DNA of 64,000 bases from Peribacillus simplex (GCF_001578185.1 NZ_CP011008.1:4492001-4556000); one strand, 5' to 3'. Positions 50,346-58,798 are shown, counted from the first letter of the stretch. Program-made: numbers and translations. The notes: a model not told the origin generated them from the letters alone.

Positions 50346-50428
50346 CGCATTTTCCTGATGCTCCCCCTAGTGATTAACGGCCCTTAACGGAAACCGCGGG
50401 ACCAATTTAAGATGATTTTCTGACGTAA
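50346..50428. other. Unassigned interval
   Basis: No frame. It has GGCCCTTAACGGAAACCGCGG, more G+C-rich than its surroundings. Confidence 0.3.
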
Positions 50429-50508
50429 AAATCCCCCCAGTTTAATATGGGGGGATTCAGGCTGTCGAGAAACCCTAACAGCCTGAGGACCTATTAGGTC
50501 CTTTTTTT
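50429..50508. terminator. Three successive hairpins
   Basis: AATCCCCCCA/TGGGGGGATT (50429-50456), CAGGCTGT/ACAGCCTG (50458-50485) and AGGACCTA/TAGGTCCT with T-run (50485-50508). The GGCTGTCGAG element also occurs at 10938. Confidence 0.7.
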
Positions 50509-50717
50509 ATTTAACTTCCTCATAAACAGTTCCATCTGCATCCTTAACAACAACGTTTTTACCAAGTTTGTCTAAAAAGATAATAATAGTTGGATTCTTT
50601 TCTGTTGATTGATTTTCAAAGGTTTTTACATTAATCAATGTTCTATCACCTTGTTTTTCTACCCCTGCAACCTTTATATTATTGCCTTGCTTTTCTTTAC
50701 CTAAAGAAAGAACTATC
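50507..50717 (-). pseudogene. 3' fragment of a PrcB-like or related secreted-protein gene
   Basis: The frame GKEKQGNNIKVAGVEKQGDR to KNVVVKDADGTVYEEVK and stop is coding-like beta-rich sequence. Its 5' end is cut by the boundary element at 50706. The PrcB suggestion is weak. Confidence 0.45.
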
Positions 50718-50756
50718 TATCCCCCTGTTATTGAAGTAAAGCACCCGTTAGTAAAA
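50706..50756 (+). repeat. Collapsed boundary element
   Basis: GAACTATCTATCCCCC is a P relic joined to TGTTATTGAAGTAAAG and arm Q CACCCGTTAG. The hairpin is missing. Confidence 0.7.
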
Positions 50757-50845
50757 TAAGTTCAGCCAAATATTTCTGGTTGAAACCATTAATTTACCGT
50801 CGGTCCACCATTTGGCGAATAATTTTGCATATCTCCCACCGCCAT
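50751..50845 (-). repeat. 90-bp sequence repeated at 47313, with a possible 19-residue peptide
   Basis: On the - strand AAAAGGGAA precedes ATG-ATG and a frame MMAVGDMQNYSPNGGPTVN and stop, then a TTCAACCA/TGGCTGAA hairpin and arm Q. Small secreted peptides can look like this, but there is no signal sequence. Confidence 0.5.
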
Positions 50846-50893
50846 CATACTTCTTATTCCCTTTTTCTTTTATCTAAGCTATGAAGGTTAGAA

Positions 50894-51250
50894 TTATTTG
50901 TCTGGATTTTGTAAAAAATCAATCATTTCTTCATAATCGTATGTTTTTAATACCAAACCATTTTCATCGAACACAATGAATGCAGGTTCTTTCTTTAATT
51001 CAAGTTTAGGATATTGCTCATTCAATGACTCATAAGATGATGTATTTGTAATAGGTCCCACATTGGTTATGTTGTTGTCCTCTAGTAAATCCACTGTAAT
51101 TTCTTTTCCAACAGCTTGTAGCGAATACCTGTGACCTTCACTAGGTAAAAGATTTGGATGAATTCGAGCGAAATCATCTTTTTCATTCGTGCACGCTACT
51201 AGCATTGATAAGATTAGAAATATTAAACTTCCATATATAATCTTTTTCAT
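50894..51250 (-). CDS. Putative lipoprotein (118 residues)
   Basis: The lipobox LVAC lies in KKIIYGSLIFLILSMLVACT. The mature domain (EPAFIVFDENGLVLKTYDYE) has an alpha/beta look but is not recognised. The ribosome site is weak (GTGAG). It follows the repeated 90-bp segment. Confidence 0.65.
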   Translation of the reverse strand: MKKIIYGSLIFLILSMLVACTNEKDDFARIHPNLLPSEGHRYSLQAVGKEITVDLLEDNNITNVGPITNTSSYESLNEQYPKLELKKEPAFIVFDENGLVLKTYDYEEMIDFLQNPDK

Positions 51251-51408
51251 ATTCAACTCACTAATATTAATGTTTCATCAAAAATTTTGCCTCCTTACTG
51301 AAATAAACAAATATCGACCGTTGTTTCAGTTGAGAACAGGCAGTTATCAACAATCATTTTACTTACCATGGCATCATCATTTCTATGTCTGATGCGGTTG
51401 TTCAACTA

Positions 51409-51488
51409 AACTGCCCCGTTAGGCCATAAGAAAAGAGCTGCCTTAAAGACATCTCCGATCTTCAGCTAACGCACCCGTTAGTTCGATT
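51409..51488 (+). repeat. Complete cassette-boundary element (A type), the clearest example
   Basis: Arm P CAACTAAACTGCCCCGTTAG, GCCATAAG, hairpin GAGCTGCC..GACATCTC, CGATCTTCAG, arm Q CTAACGCACCCGTTAGTT. On the - strand AACTAAC-GGGTGC-GTTAG and CTAAC-GGGGCAG-TTTAGTT can pair around the hairpin. Confidence 0.92.
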
Positions 51489-51772
51489 CACTTATTTCTA
51501 GTATATTCTGGAGTATCACAGAGTGGACATTCCTCATATTGCTTTTCCTTTGCTAGAATAAAGTAAATCCGAAGAATAAAAGTAATTATTAAAATGACAC
51601 AAATTACCCAAAACATCAAAGGATATTGATAATGTACTGTTACTGTTGTAACTCCTGAATTCATATCTGTTGTTGTTATTGTATTCTTAACAGGGTCATA
51701 AAGCATGTCTACAATTAAGTATGTTAGTAAAGATGAAAGAGTAAGAAAAATTCCTATCGCACGTTTCATCAT
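51488..51772 (-). CDS. Two-TM membrane protein with C-terminal CxxC (94 residues)
   Basis: TMs lie at residues 5-22 and 53-73. The tail EECPLCDTPEYTRNK carries CPLC. AGGAGG precedes the ATG. A 24-base palindrome at 51788 lies just upstream and is probably its operator. No regulator is present in this window. Confidence 0.7.
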   Translation of the reverse strand: MMKRAIGIFLTLSSLLTYLIVDMLYDPVKNTITTTDMNSGVTTVTVHYQYPLMFWVICVILIITFILRIYFILAKEKQYEECPLCDTPEYTRNK

Positions 51773-51787
51773 TTTCACCTCCTAAAA

Positions 51788-51811
51788 CCGTTAAACTGTA
51801 TACAGTTTAAC
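51788..51811. promoter_or_regulatory. Perfect 24-base palindrome (GntR-like operator)
   Basis: The centre is TTAAACTGTATACAGTTTAA. ACTGTATACAGT fits operators of small GntR/YtrA-type repressors. It is 16 bases before the start of the two-TM gene. Confidence 0.6.
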
Positions 51812-51844
51812 GTAAAAACAAAATCCTTCTTCAACTCCCTCAGT

Positions 51845-52000
51845 TTAATACGATTTTTCACCAATACTCGCTGAATCGCAGGATTTCATCACCCTTGAAT
51901 TTAAGTTCACGGTAAAATCATATACATAATGAGCAGCTTCCGGAACATGTAAACGTGGGCTAATCGTTTCCAGACGGTGAATTGGGCGAATTAAAAAAAT
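51845..52000 (-). pseudogene. C-terminal fragment of an unrecognised protein
   Basis: The - strand reads IHRLETISPRLHVPEAAHYV, YDFTVNLNSRVMKSCDSASI and stop. It looks coding but has no start, and I cannot assign a family. Confidence 0.35.
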
Positions 52001-52116
52001 TATTAAAAATGGAAAAATGAAGTCTAACACCCAAGGACATCTTATAGTAAAATTAGCTATGAAATTAGGGTACTACAAAATATATTTAGTACTAGAAACA
52101 ATGGGGGATAATATAA

Positions 52117-54333
52117 TTGAATATGATAAGAGGCGAGTGGAAAAATATTTTCAGCCATCGCAAAACTGGGTTAACATTGATAGTCATTCTTTTTGTACCG
52201 TTGCTCTATAGCAGCATTTTTCTATCCGCTTTTAGAAATCCTTATTCTAAAACTGGAGATCTTCCAATTGCAGTAGTAAATGAAGATCTGGGATCAAAAT
52301 TTTCTGGGCAGAATTTACAGTTAGGAAAAGATTTGGTTCATGATTTGAAACAGAATCACTCGTTTAAATGGAAATTTACCAATAGTAAAGAAGCGTTTAA
52401 AGGATTAAAAAATGAAGATTTTTACATGGTAGTCGAAATTCCAAATGATTTCTCTAAAAATGGAGCTACCTTGTTAGATAAACATCCTAGTAAAATGGGC
52501 CTGAGATATTACACAAATCCGGGGAAAAACTATACTGCATCAAAGATAGCAACCTCTGGAATTAGTAAAATCAATGAGAAAATATCAAATTCTATCACAA
52601 AACAATATGCAGTCACATTATTTAATAGTTTAAATGAAGTAGGCGAGAATTTACAAAAAGCAGCTGAAGGAGCGAATAAAATAGACCAGGCTGCCAACGA
52701 AATTACAAATTCCTCCAAAACACTACAAGACCATTTGCAGAGTTTAGCTGCTGGTACCGTCTTATTTAAAGATGGTACACAAAGTTTACGCAATGGAACT
52801 CAACAATTTCAAACGGAAATTGGTCAATTGTCTAACGGGGTTCAAACACTTAATAGTGGTATGGATAATTTAGAAAATGGCTTGGGTGTCCTTAACAAAA
52901 CTGGTGAAAATCTCGCCAAAGGTTCTAAACAATTAGAACAAGGAGCTAATGATCTTAAAAGAAACCTACAGCAGGCACACCAAGGTACAATTGAAATTCA
53001 AGACAAAGTTGACCCACTATTAATCGCGTTGGGGGATATAAATGAAAGACAGCCTGAAATGATTAGTCAACTGAACTCCTTACAACAAATCCTTCAAGGG
53101 CAGAACCAACTAGTTAAAGAACAAAAAAGGATTATCCTTAAAAGCAAAAGTCTTTCTGAGGAAGAAAAACAACAGTTGCTTTTGAATTTGGATACTTTCA
53201 TGTCTCTTTCCACTGCAGATGATTTAAAACAAGAAATTACGGAATTCGAGTCTACGATGTTAACCGTTTCACAAAATTCACAGCAAGTGCAGAGTCAACT
53301 TGATCTGTTTGCAAAAGGACAACTATCGATGTATGAAGGCGCTAATAAATTGGCTGAAGGGCAACATACCCTTAGTTCAAATCTAGGGACATTTAACAAA
53401 ATGTTAGCCGAAGTACATAGTGGTGCTAACAAATTAACAGATGGAACTCGCGCTGTTTCCGACAGTATATTAAAAATGGACAATGCAAGCAATCAATTTA
53501 CAAAAGGGATTGAAAAACTTAACTCTAGTGCCAATCAGTTTAGTGAAGACTCTCAAAAACTTGCAGATGGTTCCGCATCAATATATAAGGGATCTTCCCA
53601 TCTATCTGACGGAACAGGTCAATTACATTCTTCGTTACAATCTGGTGCTACAAAAGCGAATGAATTGAAAATGAATGATAAAAATTACGACATGTTGTCT
53701 AATCCAATAAATTTGGAACCACACAAAATCAGTGAGGTAAATGAATATGGAGCTGGCTTAATTCCTTATATTTTGTCTATTGGTTTGATGGCTAGTGCAT
53801 TAATTTTCTCTTCTAGTTATCAACTTAAAGAAACACCGTTAGAACCAACATCCGGGGCTTCTTGGTTCCTCAGTAAGCACAGTGTTGTTATTGTGGTTAG
53901 TTTGATTCAATCCATTCTAGCAGTTACTATACTTATCCAGGGGATGGGTCTAGAAGTTAAAAATGCATGGGGCTTATATCTATTTACAATTTTGACGAGT
54001 CTTACTTTCCTATCTTTGGCGCAAATGCTCTGCACCATTTTTGGAAAAATAGGACAGATTATTGGATTCATTCTACTCTTATTGCAAATTGGCGGTAGCT
54101 CAGGTACATTCCCTATAGCGTTAGCACCTCCATTTTATCAACACATACATGCATTCCTTCCAATGACGTATGCTATAAAAGGATTTCGGGATCTTATCTC
54201 GATTGGAAATGATCTACATGATGTATGGAGCTATGCGCTAATGTTAGCCGTGTTTGGATTTGTCTTGAATGCTGGTACTTACTTATTTTTTGTTCTTCAA
54301 TTAAGACATAAAAAAAGCATCTCTGCCGCTTAA
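52117..54333 (+). CDS. YhgE/Pip-family membrane protein
   Basis: The 738-residue protein has an N-terminal TM, the PIAVVNEDLGSKFSGQNLQL and NPGKNYTASKIATSGISKIN motifs, a very long coiled-coil extracytoplasmic region with repeated LxxGxxxLxxG units (residues 190-530), and five or six C-terminal TMs. Relatives include the phage infection protein Pip and EsaA-like secretion components. A TTG start follows GGGGGA. It is larger than the 393-residue relative at 38963, which lacks the coiled coil. Confidence 0.88.
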   Translation: MNMIRGEWKNIFSHRKTGLTLIVILFVPLLYSSIFLSAFRNPYSKTGDLPIAVVNEDLGSKFSGQNLQLGKDLVHDLKQNHSFKWKFTNSKEAFKGLKNEDFYMVVEIPNDFSKNGATLLDKHPSKMGLRYYTNPGKNYTASKIATSGISKINEKISNSITKQYAVTLFNSLNEVGENLQKAAEGANKIDQAANEITNSSKTLQDHLQSLAAGTVLFKDGTQSLRNGTQQFQTEIGQLSNGVQTLNSGMDNLENGLGVLNKTGENLAKGSKQLEQGANDLKRNLQQAHQGTIEIQDKVDPLLIALGDINERQPEMISQLNSLQQILQGQNQLVKEQKRIILKSKSLSEEEKQQLLLNLDTFMSLSTADDLKQEITEFESTMLTVSQNSQQVQSQLDLFAKGQLSMYEGANKLAEGQHTLSSNLGTFNKMLAEVHSGANKLTDGTRAVSDSILKMDNASNQFTKGIEKLNSSANQFSEDSQKLADGSASIYKGSSHLSDGTGQLHSSLQSGATKANELKMNDKNYDMLSNPINLEPHKISEVNEYGAGLIPYILSIGLMASALIFSSSYQLKETPLEPTSGASWFLSKHSVVIVVSLIQSILAVTILIQGMGLEVKNAWGLYLFTILTSLTFLSLAQMLCTIFGKIGQIIGFILLLLQIGGSSGTFPIALAPPFYQHIHAFLPMTYAIKGFRDLISIGNDLHDVWSYALMLAVFGFVLNAGTYLFFVLQLRHKKSISAA

Positions 54334-54500
54334 GCAAATCTTTGGTTCTGGTGCAAAAACTTCAAGACAATTGCAATTACTCTCTAAATCTTGGACATAC
54401 TGATACTATTACTTTTTTCATATTTTACTAATGACTCAGTTGCTTTAGAATAATGTTTGATCAAATTGATACTAATAATCTTGATACACGAACAAAAAGA
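54334..54500. other. Region after the YhgE/Pip gene
   Basis: No gene. Confidence 0.4.
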
Positions 54501-54545
54501 AAGAGCGTGTTTTGAAAAAAAAGAATGTTCAAAACACGCTCTTAA
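54501..54545. terminator. Long hairpin after the YhgE/Pip gene
   Basis: AAGAGCGTGTTTTGAA pairs with TTCAAAACACGCTCTT. Confidence 0.75.
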
Positions 54546-54607
54546 TATATTCAATTGAATCGTTCTTTTATATAAAAGTTTGATTGATCATTTCTGTGAC
54601 CCTTATT

Positions 54608-54765
54608 CAATTAAAGGGCCCTATTGTTGAACAAAGATCAAACAGCACTGTTGAACTAACCTGCCTTTAGCTAAATTAGAATATGGTGGACTTATTTTAG
54701 TATGGCCTTTCACGAATATGTTTTCATACAAAAAGGCCGCCGCAGCAACCGCCCTTATTGAAGTA
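54608..54765 (+). repeat. Mini-unit, arm P and hairpin, split by intron copy C
   Basis: CAATTAAAGGGCCCTATTGTT (Q), GAACAAAGATCAAACAGCACTG and arm P (TTGAACTAACCTGCCTTTAG) are the third copy of the gene-less mini-unit. About 55 bases later comes the hairpin GGCCGCCGCAGCAACC and TTATTGAAGTA. Confidence 0.82.
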
Positions 54766-56706
54766 GTCGAGTAGAAAGGAGCCTTCCTACCTTACGGTAA
54801 ATTGTACTCCTCCCCCTCACAGAACCGTGCTTGCGCTATTAACGCACACGGCTCCTCCTAGTCATCGTTTACAGAAGGTAGCTAATCTCTTTTCTTAGTT
54901 CATAGATATTCACTTTGATTCTTGGTGAAGGCAGTGGATATTTACGGAGAAAGAGATTAAATTTATCCCATGTAAAGGACTTTCTTTGGCTTCTTCTGTT
55001 TAGCCATTTAAATAGTAAGTATTCGAGTCTCTCTTTGAAGCTGTTAACCATTTGTATGTTATCGGTCATACAATAATAGTTGTAATAACCTATGAGTGAG
55101 CGTTTAAATCTATCCATGATCGTATGAATATCTTTATTTCTATTAATCTTCAGCCATTCTTTAGATTCTTTTAGTTTACCTTGGACTTTCTTATTACTAG
55201 ATTTCCGTTTCACTCGAAATTTCCCTTGTTTGCTTTTCCCGCAATAGTGAGTAAACCCTAGGAAATCAAAGGTATCCGGTTTATTACTCCCATCTCGCTT
55301 TGCATTATTTTCTGCAAACCTCCCAAAGGGTATAATTTTCGTTTTATCCTCGGCTATCTCTAAGTTAAACTTCTTCAATCTAAGCTTTAATGAATGGAAG
55401 AATTGCTGAGCTTCACTTTTATGTTGAAAACAACAAACAAAGTCATCTGCATATCTTACTATGTAGGCCTGCCCTTTACATTGTTTCCTAACCACTTTCT
55501 CAAACCATAAGTCGAGAACGTAATGGAGATATACATTCGCTAATATCGGAGATATTACTCCACCTTGCGGTGTACCGTTATCTGTTTTGTACTTCTTACC
55601 TTCCTCCATGTATCCACCTTTAAGAAACCTGCTGATTATTCTCTGTAGGTTAGGGTCGGTGACTCGGAGGTTCAAGAACTCCATCATCCACTTGTGGTCA
55701 ACGTTGTCAAAGAAACCCTTGATATCTACATCCACTACATAACTTACTGATTTCTTTTCAATATAATGGTTTAGTATTTTCAGCGCATCATGGCAATTTC
55801 TATTAGGACGGAAACCAAATGAACAATCTAGGAAGTCATTTTCATAGATAGTATTTAGTATTTTTGTAATGCCTTTTTGTACAATTTTATCCTCATGTTC
55901 CGGTATCCCCAAAGGCCTTTTCTTGGTAGAATTGAGTTTTGGGATATACATCCTTCTTACTGGAACAGGGCGATAACTTTTTCTTTTAAGCTTACTTACT
56001 AAATCCTTTATATTTTCTTCCAAGTTTTCGCTGTATTGTTCTTTAGTCGTTCCGTTAACACCAGTCGCCTTTTTATTAGGTAGTTCATGATGACACTGTG
56101 TTAGCGATTGCTCATTTAATAAATGCGCAAGAGATGTAAATTTCATTTTAGGCTCGGATTTTGCTAATTCTGCTATCCTTAGTAGTTTTGTTTCCATTTA
56201 TAATACCTACCTCTGTGTGTAGTAAATGTTTCCCTAGTAAGGGTGATAACTGGTAGCTAGCCTTCCCTCCATCGGCATTACCCAACTTCATTGGTACTAC
56301 GCTGCTATCCGACTCCCTACACGGCATTTGGTTTCCTTACTTGTTATCGCTTGTACACCATACTCTTCAATGAAATAGAAAAGACCGGAAGGGTCTCCCG
56401 AGTTGCCGCATCATATCAATGTATAACGTGCCAAGGTCTCTGACTCCAGAGAGGCTTTATCCTTCTTGCCTTTAACGAAGAATAAAATGTAGCTTTCTGC
56501 TGCGCTTAAGGCATCAGCCCTTTCGATTTACTAACATTATGGAGCTCAATCCCTTCAACCATTTGGCTTTCGGCCCGTCACCTAACTGTCTACGCTTAAA
56601 GACTAACGTTACCATTAGCCCTCCAAGACTCGCTACGAGCGAATGGCTAATTCTTACTCGACGGGAATCCCACCCGCTATATGATACGACCTAGGCTCGG
56701 CCGCAC
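54766..56706 (-). mobile_element. Complete group II intron, copy C (1,941 bp)
   Basis: Same length, ends and domain V (54822-54854) as copy B, with only a handful of base differences. Rejoining the flanks gives GGGTGCTT then TACTTCAATAAG, which is the uninterrupted B-type element. Confidence 0.93.
54869..56197 (-). CDS. Group II intron reverse transcriptase/maturase
   Basis: 442 residues, intact YADDFVC, GTPQGGVISP and maturase domain, no endonuclease. It differs from the copy at 23440 at Glu-Lys (EPKMKF), SRLKSK to SKLKRK and MVNN to MVNS. This indicates recent copying within the same array. Confidence 0.94.
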   Translation of the reverse strand: METKLLRIAELAKSEPKMKFTSLAHLLNEQSLTQCHHELPNKKATGVNGTTKEQYSENLEENIKDLVSKLKRKSYRPVPVRRMYIPKLNSTKKRPLGIPEHEDKIVQKGITKILNTIYENDFLDCSFGFRPNRNCHDALKILNHYIEKKSVSYVVDVDIKGFFDNVDHKWMMEFLNLRVTDPNLQRIISRFLKGGYMEEGKKYKTDNGTPQGGVISPILANVYLHYVLDLWFEKVVRKQCKGQAYIVRYADDFVCCFQHKSEAQQFFHSLKLRLKKFNLEIAEDKTKIIPFGRFAENNAKRDGSNKPDTFDFLGFTHYCGKSKQGKFRVKRKSSNKKVQGKLKESKEWLKINRNKDIHTIMDRFKRSLIGYYNYYCMTDNIQMVNSFKERLEYLLFKWLNRRSQRKSFTWDKFNLFLRKYPLPSPRIKVNIYELRKEISYLL

Positions 56707-56729
56707 AAGCACCTGTTAGTTTAACAAGC
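56707..56729 (+). repeat. Arm Q after intron copy C
   Basis: AAGCACCTGTTAGTTTAAC. It completes the element begun at 54652. Confidence 0.8.
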
Positions 56730-56985
56730 TTAAAATAATTCCTTTACTAATTGTTCTGTTGTAAGTATAGTAGCGAACTCGTCATATAGGGTAGCTAAAG
56801 AAATATTATGTATAGTCTCGGCATCATAATAGTTATCATTTTGGTCTTTTATGCCAAATGCTGCTGTCGCATCTGAAATAAGGTATGTATTAAAACCTAA
56901 ATTCCCACTCATTCTTGTGGTCGTTGATACACAGTGGGGCGTAGTCAAACCTGTTATTACTACTGTTGTGATATCATTTCTTTTG
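56730..56985 (-). pseudogene. Isochorismatase-family (cysteine hydrolase) C-terminal fragment
   Basis: The frame ITTVVITGLTTPHCVSTTTR then MSGNLGFNTYLISDATAAFG retains the catalytic Cys and the cis-peptide region. The N-terminal half with the Asp and Lys of the triad is missing, so it is inactive. Confidence 0.8.
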
Positions 56986-57064
56986 ATAAATACATCATTT
57001 TCTGTCCTGCTCCATTTGCTTCTTGCTTCTTTCCGTTCGGTTCTTGAAACTTAATCCTTCCATC
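56986..57064 (-). pseudogene. Internal fragment of a lipoprotein gene like that at 43017
   Basis: On the - strand FQEPNGKKQEANGAGQKMMY, LSK matches the C-terminal part of the 43017 lipoprotein. It is fused to the isochorismatase fragment at KE, giving a chimeric junction. Confidence 0.75.
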
Positions 57065-57092
57065 AAAGTAAGGTACCAGTTAGTTTAAGTGA
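57064..57092 (+). repeat. Arm Q
   Basis: AAAGTAAGGTACCAGTTAGT with TTAAGTGAATTACTTCACAA extension. A gene-less stretch follows to 57180. Confidence 0.7.
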
Positions 57093-57233
57093 ATTACTTC
57101 ACAATAATGAGCTATTTACAAATGAAGAAATAGTTCATTTATTGCAGAAATGCTGCTTTCGTTGATACTTAAGAATAGACTGTCTAAACATCAGCCTGAC
57201 TATTACACCCTAAGATAGTCTTCTTGTATCTAT
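57093..57233. other. Gene-less unit and degraded boundary
   Basis: It resembles 15333-15404 at CATTTATTGCAGAAATGCTGC. A hairpin AAGACTATCTTAG..CTAAACAGTCT-like lies at 57177-57222. No gene. Confidence 0.45.
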
Positions 57234-57521
57234 TTATGGTCCATAAAAAATCATAAAGAGCATTAGAAATATGTTTAATACTAACAATATCTTACCAAAG
57301 AGATTTTTTATGGCTAAAACAGAAAATACAATTGAAATTAAGAATGAAAAAATTGTGAATTTTGATGGGAAATACACAATGTCTAAAATGCCTATCATTG
57401 GAAAATACAAAAATAAAATGCTAACAAATATAAATATCATTGAAAAAAGTAATGCTATCGTGATGTAAATATAAGTTCTGACTTTTTTCAGTTGTTGTTT
57501 CTCATAACTATTATCAACCAT
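57234..57521 (-). CDS. Membrane protein with three TM segments (95 residues)
   Basis: A basic head (YEKQQLKKVRTY) precedes three hydrophobic segments at about 16-38, 50-66 and 72-92. AGGAG precedes the ATG. Unrecognised. Confidence 0.65.
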   Translation of the reverse strand: MVDNSYEKQQLKKVRTYIYITIALLFSMIFIFVSILFLYFPMIGILDIVYFPSKFTIFSFLISIVFSVLAIKNLFGKILLVLNIFLMLFMIFYGP

Positions 57522-57605
57522 TTTATTCTCCTAACATTAAATTAACCTTTACCTAATACTATTCTCTATTTGAACAATAAAGACCTTCTTCAACTATCCT
57601 CCCTC
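57522..57605 (+). repeat. Degenerate mini-unit and arm P
   Basis: TTTGAACAATAAAGACC and TTCTTCAACTATCCTCCCTC resemble the mini-unit at 26101 but are eroded. The hairpin is absent. Confidence 0.5.
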
Positions 57606-57623
57606 AATAAACTAAATAAAATC

Positions 57624-57866
57624 TCACGATTGCTCCAGCTGATATAGATCTTGATGGTTTCTCTCAAAAGAATGCAAGACTTCACTTCTCTTTCTTTCCT
57701 CAACCACCAACAAAGAATGATACGGAGTCTTACTCGGAATATTTGAATGCCCTTCATGAATTTGATCGTAGAAACAAGTATATCTAAGGACTTCATGTAA
57801 CAATAATAATACAATAAGAAACAATACGGATTTATTGTAAAACGATAAATCTTGTGATAAAATCAT
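57624..57866 (-). pseudogene. Unassigned coding-like fragment
   Basis: The frame YDQIHEGHSNIPSKTPYHSL then LVVEERKRSEVLHSFERNHQ DLYQLEQ looks coding (charged, helical) but the head is non-coding-like. There is no ribosome site. Confidence 0.3.
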
Positions 57867-57895
57867 GTTGTCATTAAATAAGTGAGGTATTTTAA

Positions 57896-58384
57896 ATGAA
57901 TGTTAAACGAGGTTCAACCACTTTCTTAAAGGTAATTATTTTCCTGGTTGGAATTGCAGTTCTTGCACTGTGCATATTTTTGGTGCCTAAGATCGGGAAT
58001 TTTGCTGGGGAATTGTATCCAGATATTGCTTATATGAAATCTCTCGTTTTAATCGATATGTACGTGGCAGCGATCCCTTTTTATTTCGCTCTTTATCAAG
58101 CCTTTAAACTTTTAAGCTATATTGATAAGAACCAAGCGTTCTCGGAATTATCGGTAAAGGCTTTAAAGAATATAAAACACTGTGCCATCACGATCAGCAC
58201 CTTGTACCTATTAGGTATGCCACTCTACTATCTCATGGCGAAAAGAGTTGACCCTCCAAGTTTCATACCAATCGGATTGGTCATTATTTTCGCCTCAATG
58301 GTGATCGCCGTTTTTGCTGCTGTTCTCCAAAGACTTTTACAAGAAGCTATTAATATAAAATCAGACAATGATTTAACGATCTGA
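57896..58384 (+). CDS. DUF2975 membrane protein
   Basis: The 162-residue protein has four TM segments (about 12-30, 48-68, 97-118, 125-147) with the family's FYFALYQAFKLLSYIDKNQA. DUF2975 proteins are usually co-transcribed with a small XRE regulator, as here. GAGGTA precedes the ATG. Confidence 0.87.
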   Translation: MNVKRGSTTFLKVIIFLVGIAVLALCIFLVPKIGNFAGELYPDIAYMKSLVLIDMYVAAIPFYFALYQAFKLLSYIDKNQAFSELSVKALKNIKHCAITISTLYLLGMPLYYLMAKRVDPPSFIPIGLVIIFASMVIAVFAAVLQRLLQEAINIKSDNDLTI

Positions 58385-58394
58385 GGTGAATATC

Positions 58395-58613
58395 ATGGCG
58401 ATTATCATCAATATTGATGTGATGTTGGCAAAAAGGAAAATGAGCGTAACAGTACTTTCGGAGAGGGTTGGAATTACTATGGCGAATCTTTCCATTCTGA
58501 AAAATGGAAAAGCAAAAGCGGTTCGTTTTTCAACATTAGAAGCGATATGTAAGACTTTGGATTGTCAGCCAGGTGATATTTTGGAGTACAAGGGCGACGA
58601 AGACACTCAATAA
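58395..58613 (+). CDS. XRE-family (YozG-like) transcriptional regulator
   Basis: The 72-residue protein is a single HTH: INIDVMLAKRKMSVTVLSER, LSILKNGKAKAVRFSTLEAI, CKTLDCQPGDILEY. GAGGTG precedes the chosen ATG. It forms an operon with DUF2975. Confidence 0.88.
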   Translation: MAIIINIDVMLAKRKMSVTVLSERVGITMANLSILKNGKAKAVRFSTLEAICKTLDCQPGDILEYKGDEDTQ

Positions 58614-58663
58614 AAACAGACAACAACTTTCTTCAACCAACGGGATTAGATAGTGAAATTAAG

Positions 58664-58697
58664 ATGAAGGGATAGCTATTAAGCTATCCCTTCTCTG
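58664..58697 (+). terminator. Terminator after the DUF2975-XRE operon
   Basis: AAGGGATAGCT pairs with AGCTATCCCTT. Confidence 0.75.
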
Positions 58698-58798
58698 CGT
58701 TTATTATTGATATTTAATTAGAGAATTCCATTGAGATTTGCATTGATATTAGTGACAAAAAATGTGATGTGATTTGCATTGTTTGCACCTCAAAAGGG
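58698..58798. other. Non-coding interval
   Basis: No gene. Confidence 0.4.

Noticed and set aside
50346..50428. Small RNA gene
   Set aside because: The local G+C rise and hairpins are suggestive, but there is no promoter or known family match that I can support.
57271..57468. + strand frame opposite the membrane protein at 57234
   Set aside because: It is a shadow of the - strand gene, which has the ribosome site and hydrophobic pattern.
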